Source of the DNA: Pseudoxanthomonas suwonensis
GTDB lineage: Bacteria; Pseudomonadota; Gammaproteobacteria; Xanthomonadales; Xanthomonadaceae
Direction: 5' to 3'
Assembly: GCF_010093235.1 (NCBI RefSeq)
Contig: NZ_PDWP01000005.1
Span: 62,001-126,000 of the forward strand
Length of the DNA stretch: 64,000 bases
Shown here: positions 22,320-33,596 of the stretch, piece after piece
Position numbering within the stretch: the first letter of the stretch is position 1
Layout: every line of letters starts with the position of its first letter
The notes under the pieces: model-generated
The model's database searches: none
What the model saw: the letters and a program-made list of their open reading frames with translations, nothing else
Told to the model about the DNA's origin: nothing
Program-made: the position numbers and the translations under genes

Positions 22320-22416
22320 CGGGGCGTCGCGGACCGTTCGGAAGGGGGGGCGGGGAGGCATCGCGCCGCGGGCCGCGGTGCGATAATCGCGCACCCTACC
22401 AACGCCCGGAGGCGAC

Positions 22417-23448
22417 GTGCCGAAACATTACCTGCTGTACGGATCGGAGCGCTATGCCCTGGCCATCCTGCGTCCCATCCAGGAAGCCATCCGTGCGCGC
22501 GGCGATGAGACCGCATGGTTCTTCGACGGCCCCGGCGCCGCCGACCTGCGTCCGGACGAGAAGCTGCTGACGGTGGAGGAAGTCCGCGCCTGGAAGCCCT
22601 ACGCCGTCATCACCTCCAGCAACGCGGTGCCGCATTTCTTCCCCGGGGTGAAGGTCGAGACCTTCCATGGCTTCGATGCCGGCAAGCCGCGCCACATCTA
22701 CATCCGCGGCTTCTTCGACCTGTACTGCACCACCGGGCCGCGCGACACGGCCGCCTTCGGCGCCCTGGCCGCGAAGCTGGGCCACTTCTCGGTGGCCGAG
22801 ACCGGCTTCCCCAAGATCGACCCGTTCATGGCCTCGCTCGGGGACGAGCCGGAGCCGGTGCGCAACCCACCGGTGGTCCTCTACCACTCCACGTTCTCGC
22901 CGTCCTGGAGCGCCGCCCCGGTGCTGTACGACGAGATCGCCCGCCTGTCGCGCACCGGCGAGTGGCGCTGGATCGTCACCTTCCATCCGAAGATGGATCC
23001 GGCGATGGTCGCCAAGTACAAGGCGCTGCAGAACGAGTACCTGACCTTCGCCGAGAACGACAACATCCTCGAGCTGTTCCCGCAGGCCGACGTGATGTGC
23101 TCGGACACCTCCTCGGCACTCAACGAGTTCCTGCTGACCTACAAGCCGGTGGTGACCTTCAAGAACCGTCGCCCCGGGCCGCAGCTGATCGACATCGACG
23201 ACCCGGCGCAGTTCGAGCCGGCGATCCGGCGCGCGCTGTCGCGGCCGCCGGAGCTGATGGCGGCGATCCGCCAGTTCGCCGACCAGCTGCACCCCTACCG
23301 CGACGGCCGCTCCAGCGAACGCGTGCTCGATGCGATCGATGCCTTCGTGGCCCAGGGCGGGCGCAACCGCAAGCCCAAGCCGATGAACCTGTGGCGCAAG
23401 CTCAAGATCCGCAAGCGGATCGGCTACTGGGGTCCGGCGGCCTGGTAA
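22417..23448 (+). CDS. CDP-glycerol glycerophosphotransferase-like protein
   Basis: A 343-residue protein of the CDP-glycerol:poly(glycerophosphate) glycerophosphotransferase-like family with a GT-B-type C-terminal half. VVLYHSTFSPSWS, TFHPKMDP and the DVMCSDTSSALNEFLLTYKPVVTF stretch are typical. The GTG start at 22417 has GGAGG five bases upstream. It has no membrane segment. The divergent neighbour is an LPS-core glycosyltransferase, so addition of a phosphate-linked group to the cell envelope is plausible; the substrate is unknown. Confidence 0.8.
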   Translation: MPKHYLLYGSERYALAILRPIQEAIRARGDETAWFFDGPGAADLRPDEKLLTVEEVRAWKPYAVITSSNAVPHFFPGVKVETFHGFDAGKPRHIYIRGFFDLYCTTGPRDTAAFGALAAKLGHFSVAETGFPKIDPFMASLGDEPEPVRNPPVVLYHSTFSPSWSAAPVLYDEIARLSRTGEWRWIVTFHPKMDPAMVAKYKALQNEYLTFAENDNILELFPQADVMCSDTSSALNEFLLTYKPVVTFKNRRPGPQLIDIDDPAQFEPAIRRALSRPPELMAAIRQFADQLHPYRDGRSSERVLDAIDAFVAQGGRNRKPKPMNLWRKLKIRKRIGYWGPAAW

Positions 23449-23460
23449 CGGCCGCCATCC

Positions 23461-24963
23461 TCACCAGCGCAGCTGGCGCGTGGCCAGCATCCGTCCCAGG
23501 CGCGCGTGCAGTTCGCGCGCCTCGGCCTCGGGCAGGAAGCGGATCCGCAGCGGCGGCGACATCGCGCCGGCGCCGGCGGTGTCCATCAGCAGGCTGGCCG
23601 TGCCCAGCCAGCGGTCCAGCGGCGAGCGCTGCAGGCGCAGGGCCTGGATCTTGTCGACCTCGGCAAGTCGCCACCAGCGCGACCACCAGCCGCCGCGCAC
23701 GGCGACCTGGCGCGAACTGACCGCGTAACCCATCCAGCCGGCCTGGCGCCGCGCCGCGTAAGCCGACCACGGCAGCCACAGCAGGGCCAGCAGGCCCCAG
23801 GGCCCGAAGTGCCAGCACAGCACCGCGGCCACCAGCACGTTCCACGGCACGCTGGCGGCGAACAGGCGCCACCAGCTGCGTCGCGGCAGCGGCCGCCACT
23901 GCGGTGGCCATTCCAGCTGCGGGACCAGGTGCCGCAGCAGCCCGTCGCACGCCTCCGGCGTGGCGATGGGCGCCAGCTCGCGCAGCCTGCGCGGATCGTT
24001 CTCCTGGCCGCCCACCGCGGTGTCGATGCGCAGTGCGCGGCGGCCGAACCAGCGGTGCAGCAGGGTCTCCTCCAGGTGCCAGGCCTGGATGCGGCGCGGC
24101 GCCACGCTGGTGCGCACGCGCGCCAGCAGGCCGCGCTCGACGGTCAGCCGGCGCTGGTCCTCGACCAGGCGGAAGCCGTGGTACTGGACCAGGGCCAGGG
24201 CCACCGACAGCAGCCGCAGCACGGACACGAACACGGCAGCCAGCGCCAGCGCCCCCGTGGCCACCGCCAGCCAACCCAGGTGCATCCCGCCGGCATAGCC
24301 CACCGCGCTGCGGAACCATTCCTGCAGCAGGCCGGCCACCGCCTTTTCCGGGAACACCTGCCACACCAGGCCAAAGCCGGCGGCGAACACGATCATGCCG
24401 CGGTTGGAGACCAGGCCCAGGCGCACCACTTCCGCGGTCGACAGGGACAGCAGCGGTGGGTTGGCGGGGGCGGCCTCCGCACCGGTGGCCGGCGCCGCGC
24501 CGCGGTCGCGCACCAGGCGCTCAAGTTCCAGCGCCTGCGACAGGCCCAGCACGCGCATCTGCGCTTCCGGCTTCCGCCCGCCGGCCGCTTCCAGGCGCAC
24601 CTCGGCCACGCCGAAGATCCGGTGCAGCAGGCTCTGGTGCAGCACCACGTTGTGGATGCGCGCGAACGGGATCTGGCGCAGGTTCCGCTGCAGCAGGCCG
24701 CTGCGCACGCTGATGCCGTCGGCGCCGACGCTGTAGCGGTAGGTGAAGTACTGCAGGACCGAGATCGCGACCAGGACGACGATGCCGAGCAGCGGGGCGT
24801 ACTCGGCGTATTCCCACGGGCCGCTCTCGCGCCGCCCGGCCACCAGCAGCGCCAGCAGCGGCACCACGAACTGGCGCAGCTGCTGCAGCAGCACGAACAG
24901 CCAGGACCAGGGATGCAGCCGCTGGTCGGGCACGGTCCCGGCGACGGCCTCGTGGCTGCTCAC
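23461..24963 (-). CDS. Membrane protein with repeated bacterial PH domains (YdbT-like)
   Basis: A 500-residue protein with several hydrophobic segments (about 22-42, 56-73, 190-240 and 360-390) alternating with bacterial pleckstrin-homology (bPH2/DUF304) modules. RYSVGADGISVRSGLLQRNLRQIPFARIHNV is the first. The start is GTG at 24963, sharing GTGA with the stop of the smaller PH protein upstream. Such pairs (YdbS/YdbT) are conserved in many bacteria. Their function is unclear, with links to antimicrobial resistance reported in Bacillus. Confidence 0.83.
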   Translation of the reverse strand: MSSHEAVAGTVPDQRLHPWSWLFVLLQQLRQFVVPLLALLVAGRRESGPWEYAEYAPLLGIVVLVAISVLQYFTYRYSVGADGISVRSGLLQRNLRQIPFARIHNVVLHQSLLHRIFGVAEVRLEAAGGRKPEAQMRVLGLSQALELERLVRDRGAAPATGAEAAPANPPLLSLSTAEVVRLGLVSNRGMIVFAAGFGLVWQVFPEKAVAGLLQEWFRSAVGYAGGMHLGWLAVATGALALAAVFVSVLRLLSVALALVQYHGFRLVEDQRRLTVERGLLARVRTSVAPRRIQAWHLEETLLHRWFGRRALRIDTAVGGQENDPRRLRELAPIATPEACDGLLRHLVPQLEWPPQWRPLPRRSWWRLFAASVPWNVLVAAVLCWHFGPWGLLALLWLPWSAYAARRQAGWMGYAVSSRQVAVRGGWWSRWWRLAEVDKIQALRLQRSPLDRWLGTASLLMDTAGAGAMSPPLRIRFLPEAEARELHARLGRMLATRQLRW

Positions 24964-25481
24964 AGCGCGTCGCCGGCTTCGACCTGCCGCGCCAGCCGGT
25001 CGCGCAGCACCTCGGCGTCCTCCAGCGCCAGCAGCGGCAGCCTCACCGCGGCCATGCGCGTGCCGGCGGTATGCACCACCAGCGTGGCCAGGCCCAGCCG
25101 GCGCTCCAGCGGGCCGCGTTCCAGGTCCAGGTGCTGCACGCGCGAGACCGGCACCAGGGTTTCCATCCGCCAGAGGCCGCCGCGACGGGTGGCGAACCCG
25201 TCATCGTCCAGCCTCCAGCCGATGCGACGGTGGCGCAGCAGGCCGATCGATCCGCCCAGCAGCACGCCCAGCACGGCGGCGGCCGCGGCGGGGAGCCAGC
25301 GCGGGACGTCGAGCAGGACGGGACCGATCATCGCCGCGGCGACCGTCCCCGGCAGCGCCACCGATACCGCGGCGCTACCCGCATACAGCACCGCGCCCCG
25401 GCGTGGCAGGGGCTGCCACCTCCCCGTCGCCGGGACGGCGGGCGGGGTGGGCGGCTCGAACTCGGTCACGGACTCGGTCAC
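24960..25481 (-). CDS. Small PH-domain membrane protein (YdbS-like)
   Basis: A 173-residue protein with two membrane segments near residues 35-80 followed by one bacterial PH domain with GWRLDDDGFATRRGGLWRMETLVPVSRVQHLDL. Two closely spaced GTG codons, at 25481 and 25469, are candidate starts in a VTESVTEF repeat. I chose the first. It is coupled by a four-base overlap to the large PH protein, and the two most likely form one complex. Confidence 0.75.
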   Translation of the reverse strand: MTESVTEFEPPTPPAVPATGRWQPLPRRGAVLYAGSAAVSVALPGTVAAAMIGPVLLDVPRWLPAAAAAVLGVLLGGSIGLLRHRRIGWRLDDDGFATRRGGLWRMETLVPVSRVQHLDLERGPLERRLGLATLVVHTAGTRMAAVRLPLLALEDAEVLRDRLARQVEAGDAL

Positions 25482-25558
25482 GGCGGTTCTTCGCGGTCGC
25501 GGGAAGCCGATCGTAAGCGTTCGCCATGGCGGATGGGTCGGGGCGGACCCTGGAACGG

Positions 25559-26458
25559 CTACCCGTAGGGGTTCGGCTCGCCGCTGCCCGGCGGGCGCAG
25601 GGTGTATCGCTTGTACGTCCACTGGTACTGGGCGAGCGAGCGCCGGGCGATGCGCTCGACCTCGGCGTTGAGGCAGGCCACCGCCTTCTGCGGATCCGGA
25701 TCGCCGATCGCCGCCGGCGCCGGCTCCACGTGCAGCTCGAACTGCGGCCCCTCGCCCACGCGCTCGCACCAGGCGAACAGCACCGGCGCGCCGTTGCGCT
25801 CGGCCAGCCGCGACAGCAGGGTCATGGTCAGCGCCTGCTTGCCGAAGAACGGGGCGAACTCGCCGTCGCCGGCCTTGGGCTGCTGGTCGGGCAGGATGCC
25901 GACCGCGCCGCCTTCCTTGAGCACCTTCCACAGCTGGCGCACGGCCGGGCCTTCGGCACGCACCTGGCGTACGTTGTCCACGCCGCGCACGATCTGCAGG
26001 AAGGCGTCGCCGGTGGGCCACTCCGGCGGCCGGTACACGACGGCGATCTGTCCGCGCGAGGCCAGCCACTGGTTCAGCAGCTCCCAGTTGCCGAAATGCG
26101 GCGCGGCCACGATCACGCCCTTGCCGGCGGCCAGGGCGGCGTCGTACAGCGCCTCGCCATGCCGGGCGCGCAGCAGCCGGAGGTTCTCCGCGGGCGGGCG
26201 CGTCCACAGCTTGATGGTTTCCAGGGCCTGGCGCGCGGTGGTGCGCAGGATCCGCCGGTGCAGCGCAGCGCGTTCCGGTGCGTCCAGCTCCGGGAAGGCC
26301 AGTTCCAGGTTGCGCCGGGCCACCCGGCTCTCGCGCACGTCGCGCCAGCGCCACAGCGCGGCCACGCCGTCGCCGAGGCGGTACAGCAGCGGCCAGGGGA
26401 GCCAGCCCACGAGCGAGGCGAGGGCGTAGAGGAAGCGGGCACGGCGTTGCGCGGACAT
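25559..26458 (-). CDS. lpxL: Lipid A biosynthesis acyltransferase (LpxL/HtrB family)
   Basis: A 299-residue membrane-bound acyltransferase that adds a secondary acyl chain to Kdo-lipid IVA or a related precursor. It has an N-terminal hydrophobic helix, the HX4D/E-type catalytic motif HFGNWE at about residue 120, then YRPPEWP and LPDQQPKAGDGEFAPFFGK. The start ATG 26458 fits family length. Whether the acyl donor preference is LpxL- or LpxM-like cannot be decided from this sequence. Confidence 0.88.
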   Translation of the reverse strand: MSAQRRARFLYALASLVGWLPWPLLYRLGDGVAALWRWRDVRESRVARRNLELAFPELDAPERAALHRRILRTTARQALETIKLWTRPPAENLRLLRARHGEALYDAALAAGKGVIVAAPHFGNWELLNQWLASRGQIAVVYRPPEWPTGDAFLQIVRGVDNVRQVRAEGPAVRQLWKVLKEGGAVGILPDQQPKAGDGEFAPFFGKQALTMTLLSRLAERNGAPVLFAWCERVGEGPQFELHVEPAPAAIGDPDPQKAVACLNAEVERIARRSLAQYQWTYKRYTLRPPGSGEPNPYG

Positions 26459-26561
26459 CCGCCAAGTCTAGCCGGTCGCCGGTGCCGGCCGTCCGGCGGG
26501 TGACAGCGGATCGCTCAGGGTCGATGCTTGCGCTGCCAGTCCCAATGGAGAACCGCACCGC

Positions 26562-27002
26562 ATGCTTGCCCTGATCCAGCGCGTCACCCGTGCCTCGGTC
26601 GAGGTCGAGGGGGAAGTGGTCGGCCAGACCGGCCCGGGCCTGCTGGCCCTGGTGGGAGTGCAGCCGGGGGATGGCGATGCGACGGTGGCGCGGATGGCGC
26701 AGCGGCTGCTCGGTTATCGCGTTTTCGCCGACGATGCCGGCAGGATGAACCGCTCCCTGCTCGACTCCGGTGGCGGCCTGCTGCTGGTGAGCCAGTTCAC
26801 GCTGGCTGCCGATACCGATTCGGGGATGCGGCCCAGCTTCAGCACCGCGGCCCCGCCGGCGGAGGCTGAACGCGTGTTCAACCAGCTGGTCGAAGCCTGT
26901 GGCCGGCAGCTCCCCGGCAGGGTGGAAACCGGCCGCTTCGGGGCCCATATGGTGGTGAGCCTGGTCAACGACGGGCCGGTCACCTTCCTCCTGAAGGCCT
27001 GA
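26562..27002 (+). CDS. dtd: D-aminoacyl-tRNA deacylase
   Basis: A 146-residue homodimeric proofreading enzyme that removes D-amino acids (and glycine from tRNA-Ala) from tRNA. The SQFTL catalytic motif is visible as LLVSQFTLAAD, and the cross-subunit Gly-cisPro region appears as VNDGPVTFLL near the C-terminus. The length matches the family. It stands immediately upstream of rpoD in the same direction, with the rpoD promoter in between. Confidence 0.96.
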   Translation: MLALIQRVTRASVEVEGEVVGQTGPGLLALVGVQPGDGDATVARMAQRLLGYRVFADDAGRMNRSLLDSGGGLLLVSQFTLAADTDSGMRPSFSTAAPPAEAERVFNQLVEACGRQLPGRVETGRFGAHMVVSLVNDGPVTFLLKA

Positions 27003-27074
27003 AAACGGCTGAACGGAAGCGGTCGCAAGTCGTTGATGTGAAAGGCCGGGAGGGTCACGGACCCCTCGGCCTGT

Positions 27075-27080
27075 TATAAT
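27075..27080 (+). promoter_or_regulatory. Consensus -10 element upstream of rpoD
   Basis: A perfect TATAAT (context GTTATAATGCTAGG) lies 44 bases upstream of the rpoD start. The region 17 bp upstream has no good -35 hexamer, so the promoter may rely on an activator or an extended element. Confidence 0.55.
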
Positions 27081-27124
27081 GCTAGGTTCACTTCACCCCC
27101 TTCCAGAGACCGGTGGCGCCGCAC

Positions 27125-28984
<1,860 letters not shown>

Positions 28985-29009
28985 CGGGCGCGCGGTCTCA
29001 CCGGCACGA

Positions 29010-29041
29010 CGAAGGCCCCCCTGGCGGGGCCTTCGTTTTTT
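29010..29041 (+). terminator. Rho-independent terminator of rpoD
   Basis: CGAAGGCCCC and GGGGCCTTCG form a perfect 10-bp stem with a six-base loop, followed by TTTTTT, 25 bases after the rpoD stop codon. Confidence 0.93.
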
Positions 29042-29105
29042 CCGTCCGGCAGATCCGGCGACTGGCCGCGCGCCGCGGCCCTCCTCTACACTCCGCAGGC
29101 TTCGG

Positions 29106-29146
29106 GGGCCTATAGCTCAACGGTTAGAGCAGGGGACTCATAATCC
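29106..29146 (+). repeat. tRNA 5' fragment and left attachment core (attL of element 1)
   Basis: These 41 bases match exactly the first 41 bases of the intact tRNA at 39703. Identity stops right after the core CTCATAATCC (29137-29146), and the tRNA 3' half is missing. This is the original chromosomal 5' half, split by integration at the anticodon loop. The upstream TCTACACT may be the old tRNA promoter -10. Confidence 0.9.
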
Positions 29147-29273
29147 GATCGCGGCGGGTTTCCGGTGGTTTCCGGGAATAGCCAGAAGCCGCTAAAACAA
29201 AGGGTTTGCGGCCATTCCGTGGCCTTGAACGTGTCCCTTCGTACCCCCCTGTTTCCGGGTTTTTCCGGCACGC

Positions 29274-29288
29274 TTACACCGGAATTAC
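29274..29288. repeat. Left copy of the 15-bp repeat, candidate integrase arm site
   Basis: TTACACCGGAATTAC occurs here and again at 39652, each close to an end of element 1 and in the same orientation. Several GTTTCCGG motifs lie just to the left, at about 29158-29265. Terminal direct repeats of this kind can be integrase arm-binding sites. Confidence 0.5.
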
Positions 29289-29294
29289 ACCCGC

Positions 29295-32200
29295 TCAACC
29301 GGTCGGAACGCCCCTCGGGCGCAGGCCGAACCGCCCCTGCATTACCCCATCCAGCTCGCCACTCGCTGCCAGACCGCGCACCGTGTCGCGGATCATGATC
29401 TTCAGGTTCAGGCCGCCGCCCGGGGCCTGGCTCGACTCGACTCGATCCTCGTTCGCGCCCTTGACGATCTGCACGTTGATCTTGGGCTGCTGCGCGCCGA
29501 CAGCGCCGGTGCCCCCACCCTTGGCGTTCATCAGCGGCGAAACCATGCCGCCCTGGGCGCCCATGATCAGGACGTTGCGGCCGCCGTAGGACAGGATCTC
29601 CGGCTGGCCGTGCTCGGCGATGTCGTACGCCTTGAACGCCTCCACCCGCCCGCCGCCGGCGCGACCGCCGCTGGTCTGCATGGCGCCGCCGATGCCCCGG
29701 ATCAGGTTGCCCCACGTGCCAGTGCCGCCGTAGCCGGCCAGCGCCCCGCCGAGCGCGCTCAGCACCTGCGAAGCCGCAAGCTCCGCAGCCATGCGCTTGA
29801 GCATGTTGGCGAAGCTGTCGCCGATGTCGTCGAAGCGGCCGTCCAGGATGCTGTAGAGCGTGTCGCCCAGAGCGCTCTGGATGTTTCGCCCCGCCTGCTC
29901 CGCGTACACCGTCATGCGGTCCACCTGCTCCGTGACGGCCTTCGCGTGGTCCGCGCGGATCTGGGCCACCGCTTCCTCGTGCGCCGCGATCTCGTCCAGC
30001 TGGTCCAGCCAGGCGGCCTGCTCTAGGAGGACGGCCTTCTGGGTCTCGCTGAACTGCTGCAGGGCGCCGTGCGCCAGGTCATAGGCGAGCTGCGCCGCGC
30101 GGCCGGTCTGGCCGTACAGCTCGATCTCGCGCCGCTGGGATGCCTCGAGGTCCGCGTAGCGCTCGGCGAGCTGGTCCGCTGCTCGCTTGGTTTCGTCCAT
30201 CCGGCGCTTCGCCTCAGCCTCCGCGGCGGAAGCCGCCTTGGTGGAGCGCTCGTATGCTTCCTGCGCGGCGACCAGCTTCTGGGTCCACTCCACGTTCTGG
30301 CGGGCCTCGTCCATGATCTGGCGCAGCGCCTCGTTCGGCCGGCCTGCCCGGGTGTACGCGCCGCGGCCGGAGGCAATGGCCGCCTCCACCATCTCGTTGC
30401 CGTCCATGCGCGCGATCTCCACCGGCGACTTGCCGATGCGGGCGATCTGGCCCGGCATGCTCGCCAAGGCCTGCTGGATCCGCTTCCTGGCCTCGTCAGC
30501 CGCGCTGCCGGCGTCGCGCAGGGCAGAGGCCTGGCCGCGCACCGAGGCCGCGGAGCTGTCCGCAGCGGCCGCCAGCCGGTCATTCTGGCCGGTCAGGGCG
30601 CCCATCTTGGCGTTGTTCTCGTCCAGCCGGCGGGAGGTGTCGCCGATGGTCTCTGCGTATCGGATGAGGCCGCGGCGCTGCACCTCCTCGATCTGGCCCG
30701 TAGCGGCGAGCTCGTCGGCCATCTTGGCGACCGCGTTGGAGAACTCGTCTGCACCCATCCGGCCGGCCATGAAAGCCCGCTCCAGCTGCTGCAGGCCGGG
30801 GCCGAACGTGCCAGCCAGGTCGGTGAAGTCGGCCTCGTTCGCCATCAGCCGCAGGGTCTCGCTGATCTTCCGGCGGTCCTCCTCGATCTTGTCGCTCAGG
30901 GTCAGCATGGCGCCGGCCTGCTGAGCCCGGTTGAGCGTCACGTACTTGGCGATCGTCTCGTCCAGCGTGGCGTTGAGGTCGATCAGCGCCTCGCGGGTCT
31001 CGTCGGTATTGTCGCGGAACAGGAGCCAGCCAGCCGCCACGGTGCCGATCGTCAGCGCCAGGCCACCCGGGCCGCCCACCAGCGCCAGCAGGCCCCGGCC
31101 AGCAGCTGCCAGGCGATTGGTGGCGGCGGTCGCCGCGAGCTCGGCATTGCGCAGCTGGTCGACGGTGAGTTGATGGGCCTTTGTGGCGGCGGCGGCGCGT
31201 TCTGCGGCGCGCTCGTACCGGGTCGTGGCGTAGGTCAGTTCCTGCTTCGTGGCTGCCGTCGCCATCATGCTGGCGTAGAGCCGGCGCTGGTTGATCAGCG
31301 TCTGCTTCTGGATGGCGGCTTCGACCACCGCCTCGCGCGCATCCCGGACTCGGGCCTCAGTCAGCGCGACCTGCGCACGCTGGGCCTGCATGAAGCCCTG
31401 GGCGGCCTCCACAGCGCCCTTGCCAGCCATGACCATCTTGCTGCCCAGGACGCCGAGGCCGGCGCTGATCGCCAGCGTGGCTACCTCATCGATGTGCCGC
31501 GTCAGCAGGTCCAGGCCCCGCACCAGCAGACCGGTGGCGCCGGTGGCCTCGTTCGTGCCGCCGGCCCAGCGCTGCAGGCCGTCCAGGAGCCGGTTGGTGG
31601 CGTCCTGCACGGTGGTGGGCATGCGGTCCACCTCCTCGCGCAGGGTGCCCATCTGCGAGGTCAGCGCAGGCAGAACGCGGGAGATGAGCAGCTCGCCGTC
31701 CGTCGCCATCTGCTGCAGCTCGGCCGTGGACTTCCCGAGGCCATCGGACAACGCCTGCACCACCCGGGGGGTCTGCAGCAGTAGGGTCTGGAACTGGTCC
31801 GTGGCGATCTTCCCCTGGACCACGCTCTTGGCCCAGGCATCTTGCGCCGCGGCGCCGCGCTGGGCATTGCTTCCACCGGCCACCAGGGCCAGGCCGAGCG
31901 CCTCTGCGGCGTCCAGCGTGTCGCGCGTGGCGAAGCCCAGCTCCCGCATGGGGCGTGCGGTGGCCGCGAACTGGTCCGCCGCCTCGCTGTACCGCCGGAA
32001 GGTCCGGTTGGCGATCTCCTCCAGCCGGCTCTGCACCTCCCCGAAGTCCTCGCCCGCGCCGGCCGCCTGCCGGATCCGCGCGTTGAGCTGGCCCCAGTCG
32101 TCGGCCATGCCGATCAACTCCCTGACTCCGAGGGCGCCCGCCACCGCCGTCGCGTACCGGCCCAGGGCCTGCGTGCTGGCCTCCATGGCGGTCGCGTGGC

Positions 32201-32369
32201 TGCGTACCGCGGCGCTCTGCATGTCCCATGCCCGGACCGCCTGGGGCGCGGTCTGCTGGACCGTGCGGCCGAAGTCCGTGGCCATCCGCCCCGCGCGCTG
32301 CATCTCGCTCTGGTAGCGGGTGGTGTCGGCCGTCACCGAGACGACGAGTTCACGTAGGGACGATGCCAT
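29295..32369 (-). CDS. Phage tail tape-measure protein
   Basis: A 1024-residue protein, intact. It starts MASSLRELVVSVTADTTRY with a helical N-terminal region of the tape-measure type, long alanine/glutamine-rich coiled segments, a hydrophobic stretch near residues 430-455 (LLALVGGPGGLALTIGTVAA), and a glycine-rich C-terminus with FKAYDIAEHGQPEILSYGG and VLIMGAQGGMVSP, all typical of siphophage tape measures. Such proteins set tail length and help DNA pass the host membrane. It is the last gene of the leftward operon, two bases after the 190-residue gene, and ends 149 bases from attL. Confidence 0.9.
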   Translation of the reverse strand: MASSLRELVVSVTADTTRYQSEMQRAGRMATDFGRTVQQTAPQAVRAWDMQSAAVRSHATAMEASTQALGRYATAVAGALGVRELIGMADDWGQLNARIRQAAGAGEDFGEVQSRLEEIANRTFRRYSEAADQFAATARPMRELGFATRDTLDAAEALGLALVAGGSNAQRGAAAQDAWAKSVVQGKIATDQFQTLLLQTPRVVQALSDGLGKSTAELQQMATDGELLISRVLPALTSQMGTLREEVDRMPTTVQDATNRLLDGLQRWAGGTNEATGATGLLVRGLDLLTRHIDEVATLAISAGLGVLGSKMVMAGKGAVEAAQGFMQAQRAQVALTEARVRDAREAVVEAAIQKQTLINQRRLYASMMATAATKQELTYATTRYERAAERAAAATKAHQLTVDQLRNAELAATAATNRLAAAGRGLLALVGGPGGLALTIGTVAAGWLLFRDNTDETREALIDLNATLDETIAKYVTLNRAQQAGAMLTLSDKIEEDRRKISETLRLMANEADFTDLAGTFGPGLQQLERAFMAGRMGADEFSNAVAKMADELAATGQIEEVQRRGLIRYAETIGDTSRRLDENNAKMGALTGQNDRLAAAADSSAASVRGQASALRDAGSAADEARKRIQQALASMPGQIARIGKSPVEIARMDGNEMVEAAIASGRGAYTRAGRPNEALRQIMDEARQNVEWTQKLVAAQEAYERSTKAASAAEAEAKRRMDETKRAADQLAERYADLEASQRREIELYGQTGRAAQLAYDLAHGALQQFSETQKAVLLEQAAWLDQLDEIAAHEEAVAQIRADHAKAVTEQVDRMTVYAEQAGRNIQSALGDTLYSILDGRFDDIGDSFANMLKRMAAELAASQVLSALGGALAGYGGTGTWGNLIRGIGGAMQTSGGRAGGGRVEAFKAYDIAEHGQPEILSYGGRNVLIMGAQGGMVSPLMNAKGGGTGAVGAQQPKINVQIVKGANEDRVESSQAPGGGLNLKIMIRDTVRGLAASGELDGVMQGRFGLRPRGVPTG

Positions 32370-32371
32370 GG

Positions 32372-32944
32372 CTACTCCTCCAGAGATCCGTAATCACGGA
32401 TCGTCAGTTCGCGAGGGCGGATGTCGGCGATCCAGAAGCTCCCGCCGATCGGTTCGCCAGGGTGCGACAGGCGTTGGCGCCGGACCTGCTCACGCGCGCA
32501 GGCCAGCATCTTTGAGGGGTGGTCGATCACCGGCGCGGTTTCAGCATCCCAGCCGGTGTTCGGGCCGATGGCGGTGCCGATCGGGCGCATGACATCGCCG
32601 CCGTCCCACTGGGCGCCGACCATGCGCCGCTTTGCGGCAGACCAGCCAACCACGGTCAGCTCAGTGGGCGTGCCCCTGGCCGCTTCTCGTCCCAGGCCCG
32701 GCAGTACCTCGATGATCAGGTCAACGGTCAGTGTTTGGGTGCCGCGGTGCAGGCGATGAACCACGTGGGTAAGGGCGTGTCCTTCCCCGCGGACCGCGAT
32801 CACCGTCATGGCGTGAATGAAGGGAAACAGCTTGCTTGCCCTGACCGGCATGGGCCGCCCGTTGGGTTCCGCGATGACATGGGCCGCGGTGTCGACGCCA
32901 ACGATTGCGTGCAGGTCCGACAGGTGGACGTTGACGATGCTCAT
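32372..32944 (-). CDS. Phage tail-region protein, unknown
   Basis: A 190-residue protein whose family I do not recognise. It starts MSIVNVHLSDLHAIVGVDTAAHVIAEPNGR and ends with a charged tail RELTIRDYGSLEE. It has no clear membrane segment and no signal peptide. Its ATG shares four bases (ATGA) with the stop of the gene upstream, and tape measure follows two bases downstream. A tail assembly or baseplate accessory role is inferred only from position. Confidence 0.7.
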   Translation of the reverse strand: MSIVNVHLSDLHAIVGVDTAAHVIAEPNGRPMPVRASKLFPFIHAMTVIAVRGEGHALTHVVHRLHRGTQTLTVDLIIEVLPGLGREAARGTPTELTVVGWSAAKRRMVGAQWDGGDVMRPIGTAIGPNTGWDAETAPVIDHPSKMLACAREQVRRQRLSHPGEPIGGSFWIADIRPRELTIRDYGSLEE

Positions 32945-33387
32945 ACCCCCGGCTCCAGGACCAGCGAAGGGAGTGCGCGCGACCCCAGCATCTGCACGCC
33001 GGCGATTGCCGCGTAGGCGGCAGAACCCGACAGGCCGAACACGGTTCCGCCAGTGCCCACGGCTGCCAGCGCAGCGCCCGCCCACCACGCAACCGCGAGC
33101 ATCACGACCGCGCCGACGATCCGCTTGACGCTGCCGCCCTGCAGCGCGCCGACGCAGTAGGCGTGCACCCTTTTGCCGGCGCGCGGGCGCACTTGTGCCC
33201 ACAACCTGCGCGGGACCGCGCGCCCCTCGATCTCGACGATCACATCGTCGGCGATGTCGCACCCGCCGAGCCCGCCCAGCTCCAGCACGGCGCGCAGCAT
33301 CTGCTCGATGGTCTGGCCGGCGCGCACGGGGACCGTCAGCGGCCGGGTGAACTCGTGCGGAGTGACGGCTAGGTTGATCGTGGTCAT
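32941..33387 (-). CDS. Short protein like the N-terminus of tail-tip protein J (TipJ)
   Basis: 148 residues. The first 90 (VTPHEFTRPLTVPVRAGQTI, then IEGRAVPRRLWAQVRPRAGK) resemble the N-terminal domain of TipJ/host-specificity proteins, followed by two hydrophobic segments (about 92-140) as in those proteins. A full TipJ is roughly 1000 residues; here a stop follows directly. So this is either a truncated gene or a stand-alone module. It begins a three-gene coupled unit with the 190-residue protein and tape measure. The position before the tape measure is unusual for TipJ. Confidence 0.6.
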   Translation of the reverse strand: MTTINLAVTPHEFTRPLTVPVRAGQTIEQMLRAVLELGGLGGCDIADDVIVEIEGRAVPRRLWAQVRPRAGKRVHAYCVGALQGGSVKRIVGAVVMLAVAWWAGAALAAVGTGGTVFGLSGSAAYAAIAGVQMLGSRALPSLVLEPGV

Positions 33388-33531
33388 GGGGGGGGCTCCT
33401 AGCTGAAATTCGGATTTCTGCTCATAAATTCGGGGCGGGCCACGAAACAGGGCTATTCAAAAAGGCCGGAATCCCTTGTGGGACAGGCGATTCGGGCTGA
33501 AATCGCTGCCAATTTGAATTCCGTGGGACAG

Positions 33532-33553
33532 AAAAAAACCCCTGCGTGAGGGG
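33532..33553 (-). terminator. Rho-independent terminator after the capsid gene
   Basis: Read on the minus strand, CCCCT and AGGGG form a short stem with loop CACGC, followed by TTTTTTT. It is placed downstream of the capsid gene and upstream of the tail genes, so the tail genes probably need their own promoter or antitermination. The rest of the 335-base gap 33388-33722 contains no gene I can support. Confidence 0.65.
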
Positions 33554-33596
33554 GCGGGCGGTTTCCGGTCCGGGCGCCCCTGAGGTTTCGACCCAC